Positions 47,182 through 56,065 of a stretch of DNA of 64,000 nt are shown piece after piece; the stretch's first letter is position 1, and every line of letters starts with the position of its first letter. Source of the DNA: Gorillibacterium timonense (GTDB lineage: Bacteria > Bacillota > Bacilli > Paenibacillales > NBRC-103111). Position numbers and translations under genes: made by a program. The stretch is taken from assembly GCF_001457415.1 (NCBI RefSeq), contig NZ_LN881720.1:62001-126000 (forward strand), given 5' to 3'. The notes under the pieces are model-generated. The model did not search any database. It saw nothing but the letters and a program-made list of their open reading frames with translations, and was not told where the DNA came from.

Positions 47182-47216
47182 CGGAATTCCAATCGCAGCT
47201 ATAGGTTTTTCCATCC

Positions 47217-47254
47217 GCCGTTAGGGGCCGAATGAGCCCCTGCGGCTTTTTTTT
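47217..47254 (+). terminator. Terminator after spoIIQ
   Basis: GCCG-AGGGGC pairs with GCCCCT-CGGC, followed by eight T. Confidence 0.95.
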
Positions 47255-47367
47255 GTTGCGAGAACGAGAGAGGTGGTGCGGATAGGAGTCGGTGTCAATC
47301 GCTAGGGATAGGATGCGGCAACCGCAAAAAGGAACATTATTTCAGGAGAGGGATCATTATTTTTGAT

Positions 47368-47397
47368 TTGCTTGCATCGAAACCGGTTTCGTATTAC
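47368..47397 (+). promoter_or_regulatory. Promoter with cre/LacI-type operator before the GH30 gene
   Basis: TTGCTT (47368-47373), an 18-bp spacer and TATTAC (47392-47397). The spacer holds the perfect 14-bp palindrome CGAAACCGGTTTCG (47378-47391). It differs from the cre consensus TGAAANCGNTTTCA only at the two outer positions and could bind CcpA or a dedicated LacI-family repressor, blocking polymerase directly. No lacI-type gene is in the window. Confidence 0.65.
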
Positions 47398-47463
47398 TTT
47401 GGTGGTAGAGAAACGAGAGGAAAGCGAATGGCAAGAGGATGAGGGCAAAGGAGAATCGATATC

Positions 47464-48804
47464 ATGATCCAAGCGAAGATTTATATCACCGCCCAAGAGA
47501 CCGGCGAACGGTGGAGCGAGCAAGCTCCTGCAACCCTGGAAAAGAGAACCGCCGGCCAGACCGCCGACTTGGAGCTTGATCCTTCCAAAACCTATCAGAC
47601 GATGCTCGGTTTTGGTGGCGCTTTCACGGAAGCGGCTGCTTATACGTTGTCCAGGGTCAGTCCGGAAAACCGGGCGGCAGCGATCCGCAACTATTTCGAT
47701 CCCGTAGAGGGGCTCGGCTATACCATCGGAAGAGTCCACATCCACAGCTGCGACTTTGCCCTTGGCAACTATACCTATGTCGAGGATAACGATACCGAGC
47801 TCAAGACGTTTGATATCTCGCATGACCGGGAATTGATCCTGCCGCTCATCAAGGATGCCGCCCGGGTAAAGGGCGGAACGCTGCAGCTGCTTGCTTCCCC
47901 CTGGAGCCCTCCGGCCTGGATGAAGACCAACGGGGAGATGAATCACGGCGGTCAGCTGAAGCCCGAATACCGCGACGCCTGGGCGCTCTATTACACCAAA
48001 TTTATCCGCGCTTATGAAGCGGAGAACGTTCCGATTTGGGCGATCACCGTCCAAAACGAGCCGGCCGCGGTTCAGGTGTGGGACTCCTGTATCTACAGCG
48101 GGGAAGAAGAACGGGACTTCGTCCGAGACCATCTTGGGCCGACGATGCATCGGGAGGGGCTGGAGCAGGTCAAGATTCTGATCTGGGATCATAACCGCGA
48201 TCTGATGGTGGACCGCGCTTCGGCTGTCCTGAACGATCCGGAAGCGGCCAAATACGTGTGGGGAACGGGCTTCCACTGGTACGTCAGCGAAGATTTCTCC
48301 GCCGTCGGCCAGGTGCACGACTTATTTCCCGACAAGCATCTGCTGTTCACGGAGGGCTGCCAGGAAGGCGGCGTAAAGCTGGGCGAATGGTTCACCGGCG
48401 AGCGCTACGGCCGCAACATGATCGGCGACCTGAACAACTGGTGCGAGGGCTATCTCGACTGGAATCTGGTCCTCGATGAAACCGGAGGACCGAATCACGT
48501 GAACAACCTGTGCGATGCTCCGATCATCGCCGATACGGTCACGGATACCCTTCATCTCAACAGCTCGTATTCCTACATCGGCCATTTCAGCAGATATATC
48601 CGGCCGGGTGCGGTCCGCATCGGGCTCGTCAACACCCACGCCGCTGTGCAGGCGACGGCTTTCCGTAATCCGGAGGGCACCCTGGCGGTGGTGGCGCAGA
48701 ACGAATCCGACGCCCCGCAAAGCCTGACGCTGGGGCTTGCCGGGAGCATTCTCACCCGAGAGCTGCCCGCGCATTCCATCGCGACCTTCGTCCTGGCCGG
48801 TTAA
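47464..48804 (+). CDS. GH30 family glycoside hydrolase (cytoplasmic)
   Basis: 446 aa. A (β/α)8 barrel with a small β-domain made from both ends, typical of GH30 subfamilies 1-3 (glucosylceramidase/β-1,6-glucanase group). GFGGAFTEAAAY near residue 48 is a family hallmark. The acid/base is E199 in VQNEPA and the nucleophile E297 in LFTEGCQE. No signal peptide is present, so it acts inside the cell on imported oligosaccharides; β-glucosides or β-1,6-linked glucans are likely, but the exact linkage cannot be read. It is the first gene of the sugar locus and lies behind a palindromic operator. Confidence 0.92.
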   Translation: MIQAKIYITAQETGERWSEQAPATLEKRTAGQTADLELDPSKTYQTMLGFGGAFTEAAAYTLSRVSPENRAAAIRNYFDPVEGLGYTIGRVHIHSCDFALGNYTYVEDNDTELKTFDISHDRELILPLIKDAARVKGGTLQLLASPWSPPAWMKTNGEMNHGGQLKPEYRDAWALYYTKFIRAYEAENVPIWAITVQNEPAAVQVWDSCIYSGEEERDFVRDHLGPTMHREGLEQVKILIWDHNRDLMVDRASAVLNDPEAAKYVWGTGFHWYVSEDFSAVGQVHDLFPDKHLLFTEGCQEGGVKLGEWFTGERYGRNMIGDLNNWCEGYLDWNLVLDETGGPNHVNNLCDAPIIADTVTDTLHLNSSYSYIGHFSRYIRPGAVRIGLVNTHAAVQATAFRNPEGTLAVVAQNESDAPQSLTLGLAGSILTRELPAHSIATFVLAG

Positions 48805-48920
48805 TCCGGCTGCCGCGTTTGACCGAGTCACCGTTCATTCCGATCCCGAACTGGACCGGCAGCGGGGAAGATTCCGATCTTCGCGGTCCCTCGAAAATAC
48901 ACCTATGGAGGCAATGGGCA

Positions 48921-51900
48921 ATGGGCCACTATTCATACGATCAAGATACCTTCATCATCAATCAATACACGGAAGCGAAGCCGTTTGCCAGCTTTTTGCC
49001 GGGGCTTGCCGGACTGAAGGGAATCCCGATGTGGACCTTCTACGTCAATCGCGGCCAAGCGATCAGCGGCTTTGGCATCAAGGACAAAAACAGCCCGATC
49101 ATGGAATTTTCACCGGCCAGCATCGCCTATAAGACGGTATCGGCGAGCGGGTTCCGCACGTTTGTGAAGATCGGAGACGACATCTACGAGCCGTTTCAAA
49201 CTGCTCGTCCCGATCCTTTCGCCCATCGGACGATGCGGGTGCGGGCCAATGAAATCTCGATCGAGGAGACGCACAGCCGCTACGGTCTTCGGGTGAAGGT
49301 CGTCTACTTCCACATTCCGGGCGAAGACTATGCCGCATTGGTTCGCCATGTGGAAGTCACGAATGAATCGGGCCGGCAGCAGGCCTTCGAGCTGCTCGAT
49401 GGATTGCCGGAGATTCTGCCTTACGGCGTAGAGAACGGCGCATTCAAGGAAGTCGGGCATCTGCTCCGCAGCTGGATGGAGGTCGAGAATCTCGAGAACC
49501 GCATCCCCTTCTACAAGGTGCGCTCCAGTACGCATGATGAAGCGGAAGTCAGTGAAGTGGTAAACGGCCATTTTTATCTGAGCTTCTCCGACGAGGAAGA
49601 GCTCCTTGCCCCGATCGTCGATCCTGTTCTCGTCTTCGGCGATAACACGTCACTGTCGTATCCAGACGCCTTCGCGGCCGCACCCTTAAGCGAGCTGATG
49701 AACGCTCGGCAATATGCAACCAACAAAATTCCTTGCGGGTTCACCGGGAAAGCGGTAGAGCTTGCCCCCGGTGCAACTGCGAATGTGTATACGCTCATCG
49801 GGCATGTGTCCCGGGTGGAGCGGATCAACCAGAAGGCGGCGGGCATCTGTTCCGCCGCATACGTGATAGCCAAGCGGCAGGAAGCGAACCGCCTGGTCGA
49901 GGAACTCACCGACGATATCGCCACGAAGACCGGCAAGCCGATCATCGATGCGTACAGCCGCCAATGCTACCTCGACAATCTGCTGCGCGGCGGCTACCCC
50001 TTCCTGTTCGGAGGCCATGACGGAGAAAGCGGCAAGGTCGTTCATCTCTATTCCCGCAAGCACGGCGATCTGGAGCGGGATTACAACTTCTTCTCGATCC
50101 TGCCGGAATTCTATTCGCAGGGAAACGGCAATTTCCGCGACGCCAACCAGAACCGGAGAAGCGATGTGTTCTTCCACCCGAGGGTGGGGACGTTCAACAT
50201 CCGCATGTTCTTCAGCCTGATGCAGGCGGACGGGTATAATCCGCTCGGTGTGGAAGGAACGACCTTCGTCGTTCCGTCTGAGCGCAGTGGAGAATTGGCT
50301 GCTTTGCTGGAGGAGGCTGCCGGGAGCCGCGGGCAGGAGCTTGCAGAGCTGTGCCGCAAGGCATACACCCCCGGCAAGATCATCAGCTTCCTTGCCGACC
50401 GCAAGATTCAGCTCGGCATGAGCGAAGAAGACTTCCTGAATCGCCTGCTGGGCATGTCCAGCCAGCAGATTGAAGCAACCTTCGGCGAAGGCTATTGGTC
50501 CGATCACTGGACCTACAATATGGATTTGGTGGACTCCTATCTGGAGATCTATCCCGACCGCAAGGCGGAGCTGCTGTTCGGCGAAGAGACCTATACCTTC
50601 TTCGACAGCCCGGTCCGCGTGCTCCCGAGAAGCGAGAAGTACGTGCTGAAGGGAGATTCCGTCCGGCAGTATGGAGCGGTCCTGCCCGATGAAGAGAAGA
50701 TGCAGAAGCTCGGCATCCCCCTGAAGGGGACGCATTGGTTGAAGACGAACCACGGAGCAGGCGAAGTCTACACCACCAACCTGTTGGTCAAGATCCTCTC
50801 GCTCGGCCTGAACAAATTCGCCACCCTTGATCCTTATGGTATGGGCATCGAGATGGAAGCGAACAAGCCGGGCTGGAACGACGCGATGAACGGGCTTCCC
50901 GGCATCGTCGGTTCCGGCATGAGCGAGACCTTTGAGCTGAAGCGCCTGATCGCCTTCCTCGCGGAAGCGTGCGCGGAATACCCGGAGCGGAGCGTCCGCC
51001 TGCCGGAGGAAATGCTGCAGTATCTGCACCGGGTCGCGGCTCTTGCGGAACGCCGTCTCGAAGGATCCCTCGATTCTTTCACGTACTGGGATCTTGTGGC
51101 AGTTGAACGGGAACGGTACCGGGAGGCCATTCGCTTCGGCATCGACGGAACCGAGCAGGAGCTTTCCCTTGCCCGGCTCGACGGAATGTGCCGCAGCTTC
51201 CTGGAGGTGCTTGACTTGGGCATCCGGCGCGCCATCGACATGGGCGGCGGACTTGTCCCCACGTACTTCCGTTTTGAAGCGACGCAGTTTGAGCCCGTGC
51301 TGGATGCGGACGGCCAGCCAGCGAAGACCCATTACGGTCTGCCCAAGGTCACGGTCCGCGAATTCCGCGGCGAAGCGCTGCCGCACTTCCTGGAAGGACC
51401 GGCGCGCTGGCTCAAGACGGTGAAATCGACGGAGGAAGCCCGCTCCATTCACCGATGCATCAAGGAGACGGAGCTGTACGATCCCAAGCTGCAGATGTTC
51501 AAGACCTCGGTCAGCATCGAGGACCAGCCTCATGAAATCGGTCGGATCCGGGCCTTTACCGCCGGTTGGCTGGAACGAGAATCCGTCTTCATGCACATGT
51601 CCTACAAGTATGTGCTGGAGCTGCTCCGCAGCGGCTTGTACGCCGAATACGAGGAGGAAATGCAGCGTTCCCTCGTTCCCTTCATGGATCCCGAGGTGTA
51701 CGGCCGCAGCACCCTGGAGAACTCCTCCTTTATCGCAACGGCTGTCAATCCGGACCCGCATGTGGTCGGCCGCGGCTTCTACGCTCGTCTGAGCGGCTCG
51801 ACAGCCGAGTTTCTCAGCATGTGGATCGGCATGATGGCGGGACCGAAGCCTTTTCGGATGGTTGACGGGCAGCTCACGCTCGAATTCCGCCCGGTGCTCC

Positions 51901-52142
51901 CCGGTTGGCTTTTCGATGAAGAAGGTCGCATAAGCTTCCGGTTCCTGGGGAACACGGATGTGACCTACCGCAATCCGGGGAAGCGCTCGACGTATGGCGA
52001 GGATGCGGGTACCATCCAATCTCTCCTCCTCCGTGCCAAGAGTGGGGAAGAACATGCCATTGAAGGCCGACTCGTTACCGAGACCTGGGCCGAGAAGGTT
52101 CGCCGCGGAGAGATTGCCGCCATTGACGTTATCCTGGGGTAG
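48921..52142 (+). CDS. Very large GH94-like glycoside phosphorylase
   Basis: 1073 aa. It starts at ATG 48921, where GGAGG lies 9 bases upstream; an in-frame TTG at 48819 has none. It has an N-terminal β-sandwich, a helical linker and an (α/α)6 catalytic barrel. The catalytic acid fits D654 in PGWNDAMNGLPG, the equivalent of the GH94 WND motif. GH94 enzymes are about 800 aa, whereas GH149 and GH161 β-1,3-glucan phosphorylases are near 1100, so membership in that group is plausible but unproven. It would cleave imported oligosaccharides with phosphate to give sugar-1-phosphate, saving ATP. No signal peptide. It lies between the GH30 gene and an oligosaccharide ABC importer. Confidence 0.85.
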   Translation: MGHYSYDQDTFIINQYTEAKPFASFLPGLAGLKGIPMWTFYVNRGQAISGFGIKDKNSPIMEFSPASIAYKTVSASGFRTFVKIGDDIYEPFQTARPDPFAHRTMRVRANEISIEETHSRYGLRVKVVYFHIPGEDYAALVRHVEVTNESGRQQAFELLDGLPEILPYGVENGAFKEVGHLLRSWMEVENLENRIPFYKVRSSTHDEAEVSEVVNGHFYLSFSDEEELLAPIVDPVLVFGDNTSLSYPDAFAAAPLSELMNARQYATNKIPCGFTGKAVELAPGATANVYTLIGHVSRVERINQKAAGICSAAYVIAKRQEANRLVEELTDDIATKTGKPIIDAYSRQCYLDNLLRGGYPFLFGGHDGESGKVVHLYSRKHGDLERDYNFFSILPEFYSQGNGNFRDANQNRRSDVFFHPRVGTFNIRMFFSLMQADGYNPLGVEGTTFVVPSERSGELAALLEEAAGSRGQELAELCRKAYTPGKIISFLADRKIQLGMSEEDFLNRLLGMSSQQIEATFGEGYWSDHWTYNMDLVDSYLEIYPDRKAELLFGEETYTFFDSPVRVLPRSEKYVLKGDSVRQYGAVLPDEEKMQKLGIPLKGTHWLKTNHGAGEVYTTNLLVKILSLGLNKFATLDPYGMGIEMEANKPGWNDAMNGLPGIVGSGMSETFELKRLIAFLAEACAEYPERSVRLPEEMLQYLHRVAALAERRLEGSLDSFTYWDLVAVERERYREAIRFGIDGTEQELSLARLDGMCRSFLEVLDLGIRRAIDMGGGLVPTYFRFEATQFEPVLDADGQPAKTHYGLPKVTVREFRGEALPHFLEGPARWLKTVKSTEEARSIHRCIKETELYDPKLQMFKTSVSIEDQPHEIGRIRAFTAGWLERESVFMHMSYKYVLELLRSGLYAEYEEEMQRSLVPFMDPEVYGRSTLENSSFIATAVNPDPHVVGRGFYARLSGSTAEFLSMWIGMMAGPKPFRMVDGQLTLEFRPVLPGWLFDEEGRISFRFLGNTDVTYRNPGKRSTYGEDAGTIQSLLLRAKSGEEHAIEGRLVTETWAEKVRRGEIAAIDVILG

Positions 52143-52272
52143 CGCCCGAGAACCTGAAATTACGACACCTCATATAAAAATTGCGTCCTATTCATATGGA
52201 TCAATAGACACTAAACTAGAGAGAGAAAGGGCTTACATTACAGGATAGGAGAAATGGGAGGTGCTGCCCGCT

Positions 52273-53241
52273 ATGAGTTCCACAGCAGGGGTTACGGTAA
52301 CAGACAAGAGACCCGTGAAGGGCAATGACAAATGGAGCAAGCTCGCAAAAAGGATTTACAGCCAGCGGTACTTACAGGTGATGGCGCTTCTCGGGATCAT
52401 CTGGATGATCATCTTCAACTACATCCCGATGTACTGGATCACCATCGCCTTCAAGGATTTCAACATCGTCAAGCCGGTTTCCGAGGCGCCTTGGGTCGGT
52501 CTCACCCACTTCAAGGATTTCCTGAATGACGAAAACCTCGGTTACGTCATCAAGAATACGCTCGGCATGAGCGCGTTGAAGCTGATCATCGGCTTCCCGC
52601 TTCCGATCATCTTCGCAATCCTTCTGAGCGAAGTGCGGTCCGCCTTATTCAAGAAGTCGATTCAGACCATCTCCTACTTGCCTCACTTCTTGTCCTGGGT
52701 AATCCTAGGCGGCATACTTGCCACCTGGCTCGCTGACGTCGGGATCATCAACAAGCTCCTGATGGGAATAGGCCTGATCGATCAGCCCATCACGTACCTG
52801 GCCGAGCCGAAGTATTTCTGGACCATCGTGGTGGCGTCGGACATTTGGAAGGAGCTCGGCTGGTCGGCCATCATCTACCTGGCTGCGATCTCCAGCATCT
52901 CGCCGGAGCTTTATGAAGCGGCAACCATCGACGGGGCAGGGCGCTTCCAAAAGATCTTCAACATCACGATTCCCTCGATCAAGGGAACGATCTCCATCCT
53001 GTTCATCCTGGCCGTGAGCGGCATTTTGAACTCGAACTTCGACCAGATCCTGGTCCTGCGCAACTCGCTGAATGAAAGCACAAGCAATGTCATCGACATC
53101 TATGTCTACCAAGTAGGGCTCGTGCAGTCGCGCTTCTCGTATTCCACCGCAGTCGGTCTGATCAAGTCAGTCATCGCGTTACTGCTGCTGCTCAGCTCCA
53201 ACTGGGTGACGAAGAAGCTAAACGACACATCCCTATTCTAG
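52273..53241 (+). CDS. ABC transporter permease, LplB-type
   Basis: 322 aa, six membrane helices. The permease EAA motif appears as YEAATIDGAGRFQKIFNITIP near residue 215. It is a carbohydrate-uptake (CUT1) permease of the LplB/YtcP kind that typically works with YesM/YesN regulators. ATG 52273 is chosen because GGGAGG lies 11 bases upstream, while GTG 52261 overlaps it. No ATP-binding subunit is encoded nearby; such systems often share an MsmX-type ATPase. Confidence 0.95.
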   Translation: MSSTAGVTVTDKRPVKGNDKWSKLAKRIYSQRYLQVMALLGIIWMIIFNYIPMYWITIAFKDFNIVKPVSEAPWVGLTHFKDFLNDENLGYVIKNTLGMSALKLIIGFPLPIIFAILLSEVRSALFKKSIQTISYLPHFLSWVILGGILATWLADVGIINKLLMGIGLIDQPITYLAEPKYFWTIVVASDIWKELGWSAIIYLAAISSISPELYEAATIDGAGRFQKIFNITIPSIKGTISILFILAVSGILNSNFDQILVLRNSLNESTSNVIDIYVYQVGLVQSRFSYSTAVGLIKSVIALLLLLSSNWVTKKLNDTSLF

Positions 53242-53260
53242 AAAAGAGGCGGTGACCAAG

Positions 53261-54154
53261 ATGTTTTCCATGAATCGCAGAACGGCTGGAGAAGTCGCAT
53301 TTGATATCATCAACAACCTGCTCATGCTGACCGTTTGTTTCCTCACCTTGTACCCGATCTGGTATGTTCTCGTCAATGCGTTCAATGACGGAACGGATGC
53401 CATGCGGGGCGGGATTTACTGGTGGCCGCGGGTGTTCAGCCTCGATAGCTTCCGCACGGTGTTCCACAGCAACGGCATCATGACGGCCATGGGTGTTACC
53501 GTGGCCAAGACCGTGATCGGAACCGTGATCCATGTTTTCTTTACCGCCATGGTCGCTTATGCGCTGTCCCGCAGAGAGCTGATCGGTCGCAAGCTCTACA
53601 TGCTGATCGGAACGATCACGATGTTCTTCGGAGGCGGACTCATTCCCTCCTACCTGCTCATCAAGAGCCTCGGGCTGCTCGACTCCTTCTGGGTGTACAT
53701 CATCCCGGCCGCCTTCAGCTTCTGGGACCTGATCATCTTCCTCACCTTCTTCCGCGAGATTCCGGACGGGTTGGAGGAGGCGGCCAAGATCGACGGCGCC
53801 AACGATTTCAAAATCTTTTACAAAGTCATCATTCCGGTCTCCATGCCGGTCGTCGCCACCATCGCCCTGTTCCACGGGGTCTATCAATGGAACGACTATT
53901 TTACCGGGATGATCTATATCAATAATTCCGACCTGCAGCCGATTCAGACGTTCCTCTATCGGATTGTGGCTTCGTCGAGCACCGGAGCAAGCGGAATGAT
54001 CGCCGCTATGCCGAGTAACGTATCCAAAGCGGTCACCACACAGACGCTGAAGCTGGCGACGATGGTCGTCACCACCGCGCCGATCGTCTTTGTCTATCCG
54101 TTCCTACAGAAGTATTTCGTCAAGGGCTTCATGATCGGGTCGATCAAGGGTTGA
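53261..54154 (+). CDS. ABC transporter permease, YtcP/CarB-type
   Basis: 297 aa, six membrane helices. The EAA motif reads GLEEAAKIDGANDFKIFYKV near residue 175. It pairs with the LplB-type permease immediately upstream. ATG 53261 follows GAGGCGGTGA. Both permeases together import the sugar bound by the lipoprotein encoded next. Residues 235-265 form a hydrophilic loop common in this subfamily. Confidence 0.95.
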   Translation: MFSMNRRTAGEVAFDIINNLLMLTVCFLTLYPIWYVLVNAFNDGTDAMRGGIYWWPRVFSLDSFRTVFHSNGIMTAMGVTVAKTVIGTVIHVFFTAMVAYALSRRELIGRKLYMLIGTITMFFGGGLIPSYLLIKSLGLLDSFWVYIIPAAFSFWDLIIFLTFFREIPDGLEEAAKIDGANDFKIFYKVIIPVSMPVVATIALFHGVYQWNDYFTGMIYINNSDLQPIQTFLYRIVASSSTGASGMIAAMPSNVSKAVTTQTLKLATMVVTTAPIVFVYPFLQKYFVKGFMIGSIKG

Positions 54155-54259
54155 TTCTTGATTCAACCGTTGGGATCAACCCACCTACCGATTACCGGTC
54201 TTCGCCTCCCGCGGAGATTGATAATACATCATCCTTATCCATGAAAAGGGGTTAAACAG

Positions 54260-55942
54260 ATGGGCAAAACGCGTAAAATTGCCACTTCCCTGCTGGCAGC
54301 GTCCATGGTCTTCTCGCTGGCAGCCTGCTCCGGAGGCAAGAGCTCGGAAAGTGCGAGTCCTTCGCCTTCCGATTCGGCGAAGCCTTCCGAATCAGCAGCC
54401 GCTTCCACTGCGCCTGCCGCGAATGCGGATGAACCGGGGTGGAAGAGCGACACCAGTCCGATCACGTTCGACTGGTACTTGAACTTCTCCTGGTTCCCGA
54501 ACAAGTGGGGAGTCGACAAGACGAGCCAATACATCACGAAAAAGACCGGGGTCAGCGTCAATTTCATCGTCCCGGCCGGTAACGAGAACGAGAAGCTGAA
54601 CACGATGATCGCTTCCGGCAAGCTGCCCGACTTCATCACCCTCGGCTGGTGGGAAGATGCGGTCAAGAAGATGGTCGAAGGCAAGCTGGTTCTGCCTTTG
54701 AATGAGCTCGCCAAAGAGTACGACCCGTACTTCTTCAAGGTTACTGACCCGGCCAAGATGGGTTGGTACACGCAGGCGGACGGCAATGTCTACGGTTATC
54801 CGAACTCCTCTTCTTCTGCAGACGACTATAAGAAATACGGGGAAAACTTCACCTCCAACCAGACCTTCGTCGTCCGCAAGGATATGTACGAAGCGATCGG
54901 CAGCCCGGATATGAGCACGCCGGAGGGCTTCCTGAACGCCCTGAAAGCCGCCAAAGAGAAGTTCCCGGATGTCGACGGTCAGCCGCTCATTCCGCTCGCC
55001 TTGCATGAATTCAAGGATACCGGCAACGATTCGCTGGAAGGCTACCTGCAAAACTTCCTGGCGATTCCTCAGGAAAAAGACGGCAAGCTCTATGATCGCC
55101 GTACCGATCCTGAATATATCAAGTGGCTGAAGGTGTTCCGTCAAGCCAACCAGGACGGCCTGCTCTCGAAGGATATCTTCATTGACAAGCGCGCCCAAAT
55201 GGAAGAGAAAATCGCTCAAGGCCGCTACTTCGCTATGCTGTATCAACGGACGGACTTCGCCAACCAAAACATCTCCTTGTACCAAAAGGACCCGAACAAG
55301 GTTTATATCGCCGTTGACGGACCGAAGAACTCGAATGGCGATCAACCGACCCTCGCCGGCCCCGGCATCTCCGGCTGGACGGTCACGCTGATCTCCAAGG
55401 ACGTCAAGGACAAGAAACGCGCCATTGAGTTCCTGAGCTACCTGATCAGTGAAGAAGGCAACAAGGACCTGTATCTCGGGGAAAAAGGCGTCTCGTACGA
55501 CACCATCGACGGCAAAGATCAATTCAAGCCGGAAGTGCTCGAGCTGCTCAACAAAGACCGCTCTGCATTTGATAAGGAATATGGCTCTTCGCTCACCTTC
55601 TGGATGATGCAGGACACGAACATGATCCTGCAATGGGCTCCGCCTTCCGTCGAACCGTCTAAGCAAATGGAAGACTGGACGAAGGGCAAGTCGATCAGCA
55701 TGGCTCAATTCGACAACATCAATCCGACCGGCAGTTCGGAAGAAGGGGTAGCCGCCAACAAGATCGCCCAGTTGTGGGGCAAGGCGCTGCCGAAGCTGCT
55801 CATGTCCAAATCCGATGCCGACTTCGACACCATCTGGACGAAGTTCCTGAAGGATGCGGATTCCGCAGGCCAAGCGAAAGTGGACGTCTATCGTCAAGCG
55901 GCCTATGAAGCGAACCTGAAAAAGCTGGAAGCCGCCAAATAA
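54260..55942 (+). CDS. Sugar-binding lipoprotein, LplA-type
   Basis: 560 aa. A lipoprotein signal with lipobox LAAC and C23 as the lipidated residue is followed by a Ser/Ala/Pro-rich linker (about 25-60) and a two-lobed periplasmic-binding fold (ITFDWYLNFSWFPNKWG, then KLPDFITLGWWEDAV). LplA-type proteins bind oligosaccharides outside the membrane and deliver them to the two permeases encoded upstream. The many Trp residues fit sugar stacking. Its ligand is probably the substrate of the GH30/GH94-like pair. A terminator follows. Confidence 0.95.
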   Translation: MGKTRKIATSLLAASMVFSLAACSGGKSSESASPSPSDSAKPSESAAASTAPAANADEPGWKSDTSPITFDWYLNFSWFPNKWGVDKTSQYITKKTGVSVNFIVPAGNENEKLNTMIASGKLPDFITLGWWEDAVKKMVEGKLVLPLNELAKEYDPYFFKVTDPAKMGWYTQADGNVYGYPNSSSSADDYKKYGENFTSNQTFVVRKDMYEAIGSPDMSTPEGFLNALKAAKEKFPDVDGQPLIPLALHEFKDTGNDSLEGYLQNFLAIPQEKDGKLYDRRTDPEYIKWLKVFRQANQDGLLSKDIFIDKRAQMEEKIAQGRYFAMLYQRTDFANQNISLYQKDPNKVYIAVDGPKNSNGDQPTLAGPGISGWTVTLISKDVKDKKRAIEFLSYLISEEGNKDLYLGEKGVSYDTIDGKDQFKPEVLELLNKDRSAFDKEYGSSLTFWMMQDTNMILQWAPPSVEPSKQMEDWTKGKSISMAQFDNINPTGSSEEGVAANKIAQLWGKALPKLLMSKSDADFDTIWTKFLKDADSAGQAKVDVYRQAAYEANLKKLEAAK

Positions 55943-55970
55943 AAAGCTTCCCGAATCGAGTCGTACATTC

Positions 55971-56010
55971 AAGCCTGACATTCCACTTAAAAAGAATGTC
56001 AGGCTTGTTC
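55971..56010 (+). terminator. Terminator after the binding-protein gene
   Basis: AAGCCTGACATT pairs with AATGTCAGGCTT, a perfect 12-bp stem, then GTTCCTG. The T-run is short. Confidence 0.85.
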
Positions 56011-56065
56011 CTGTGATATGCTTACAGCATCAAGCGTATAGTTTGGATAGCAGGGCGGGGATGGC

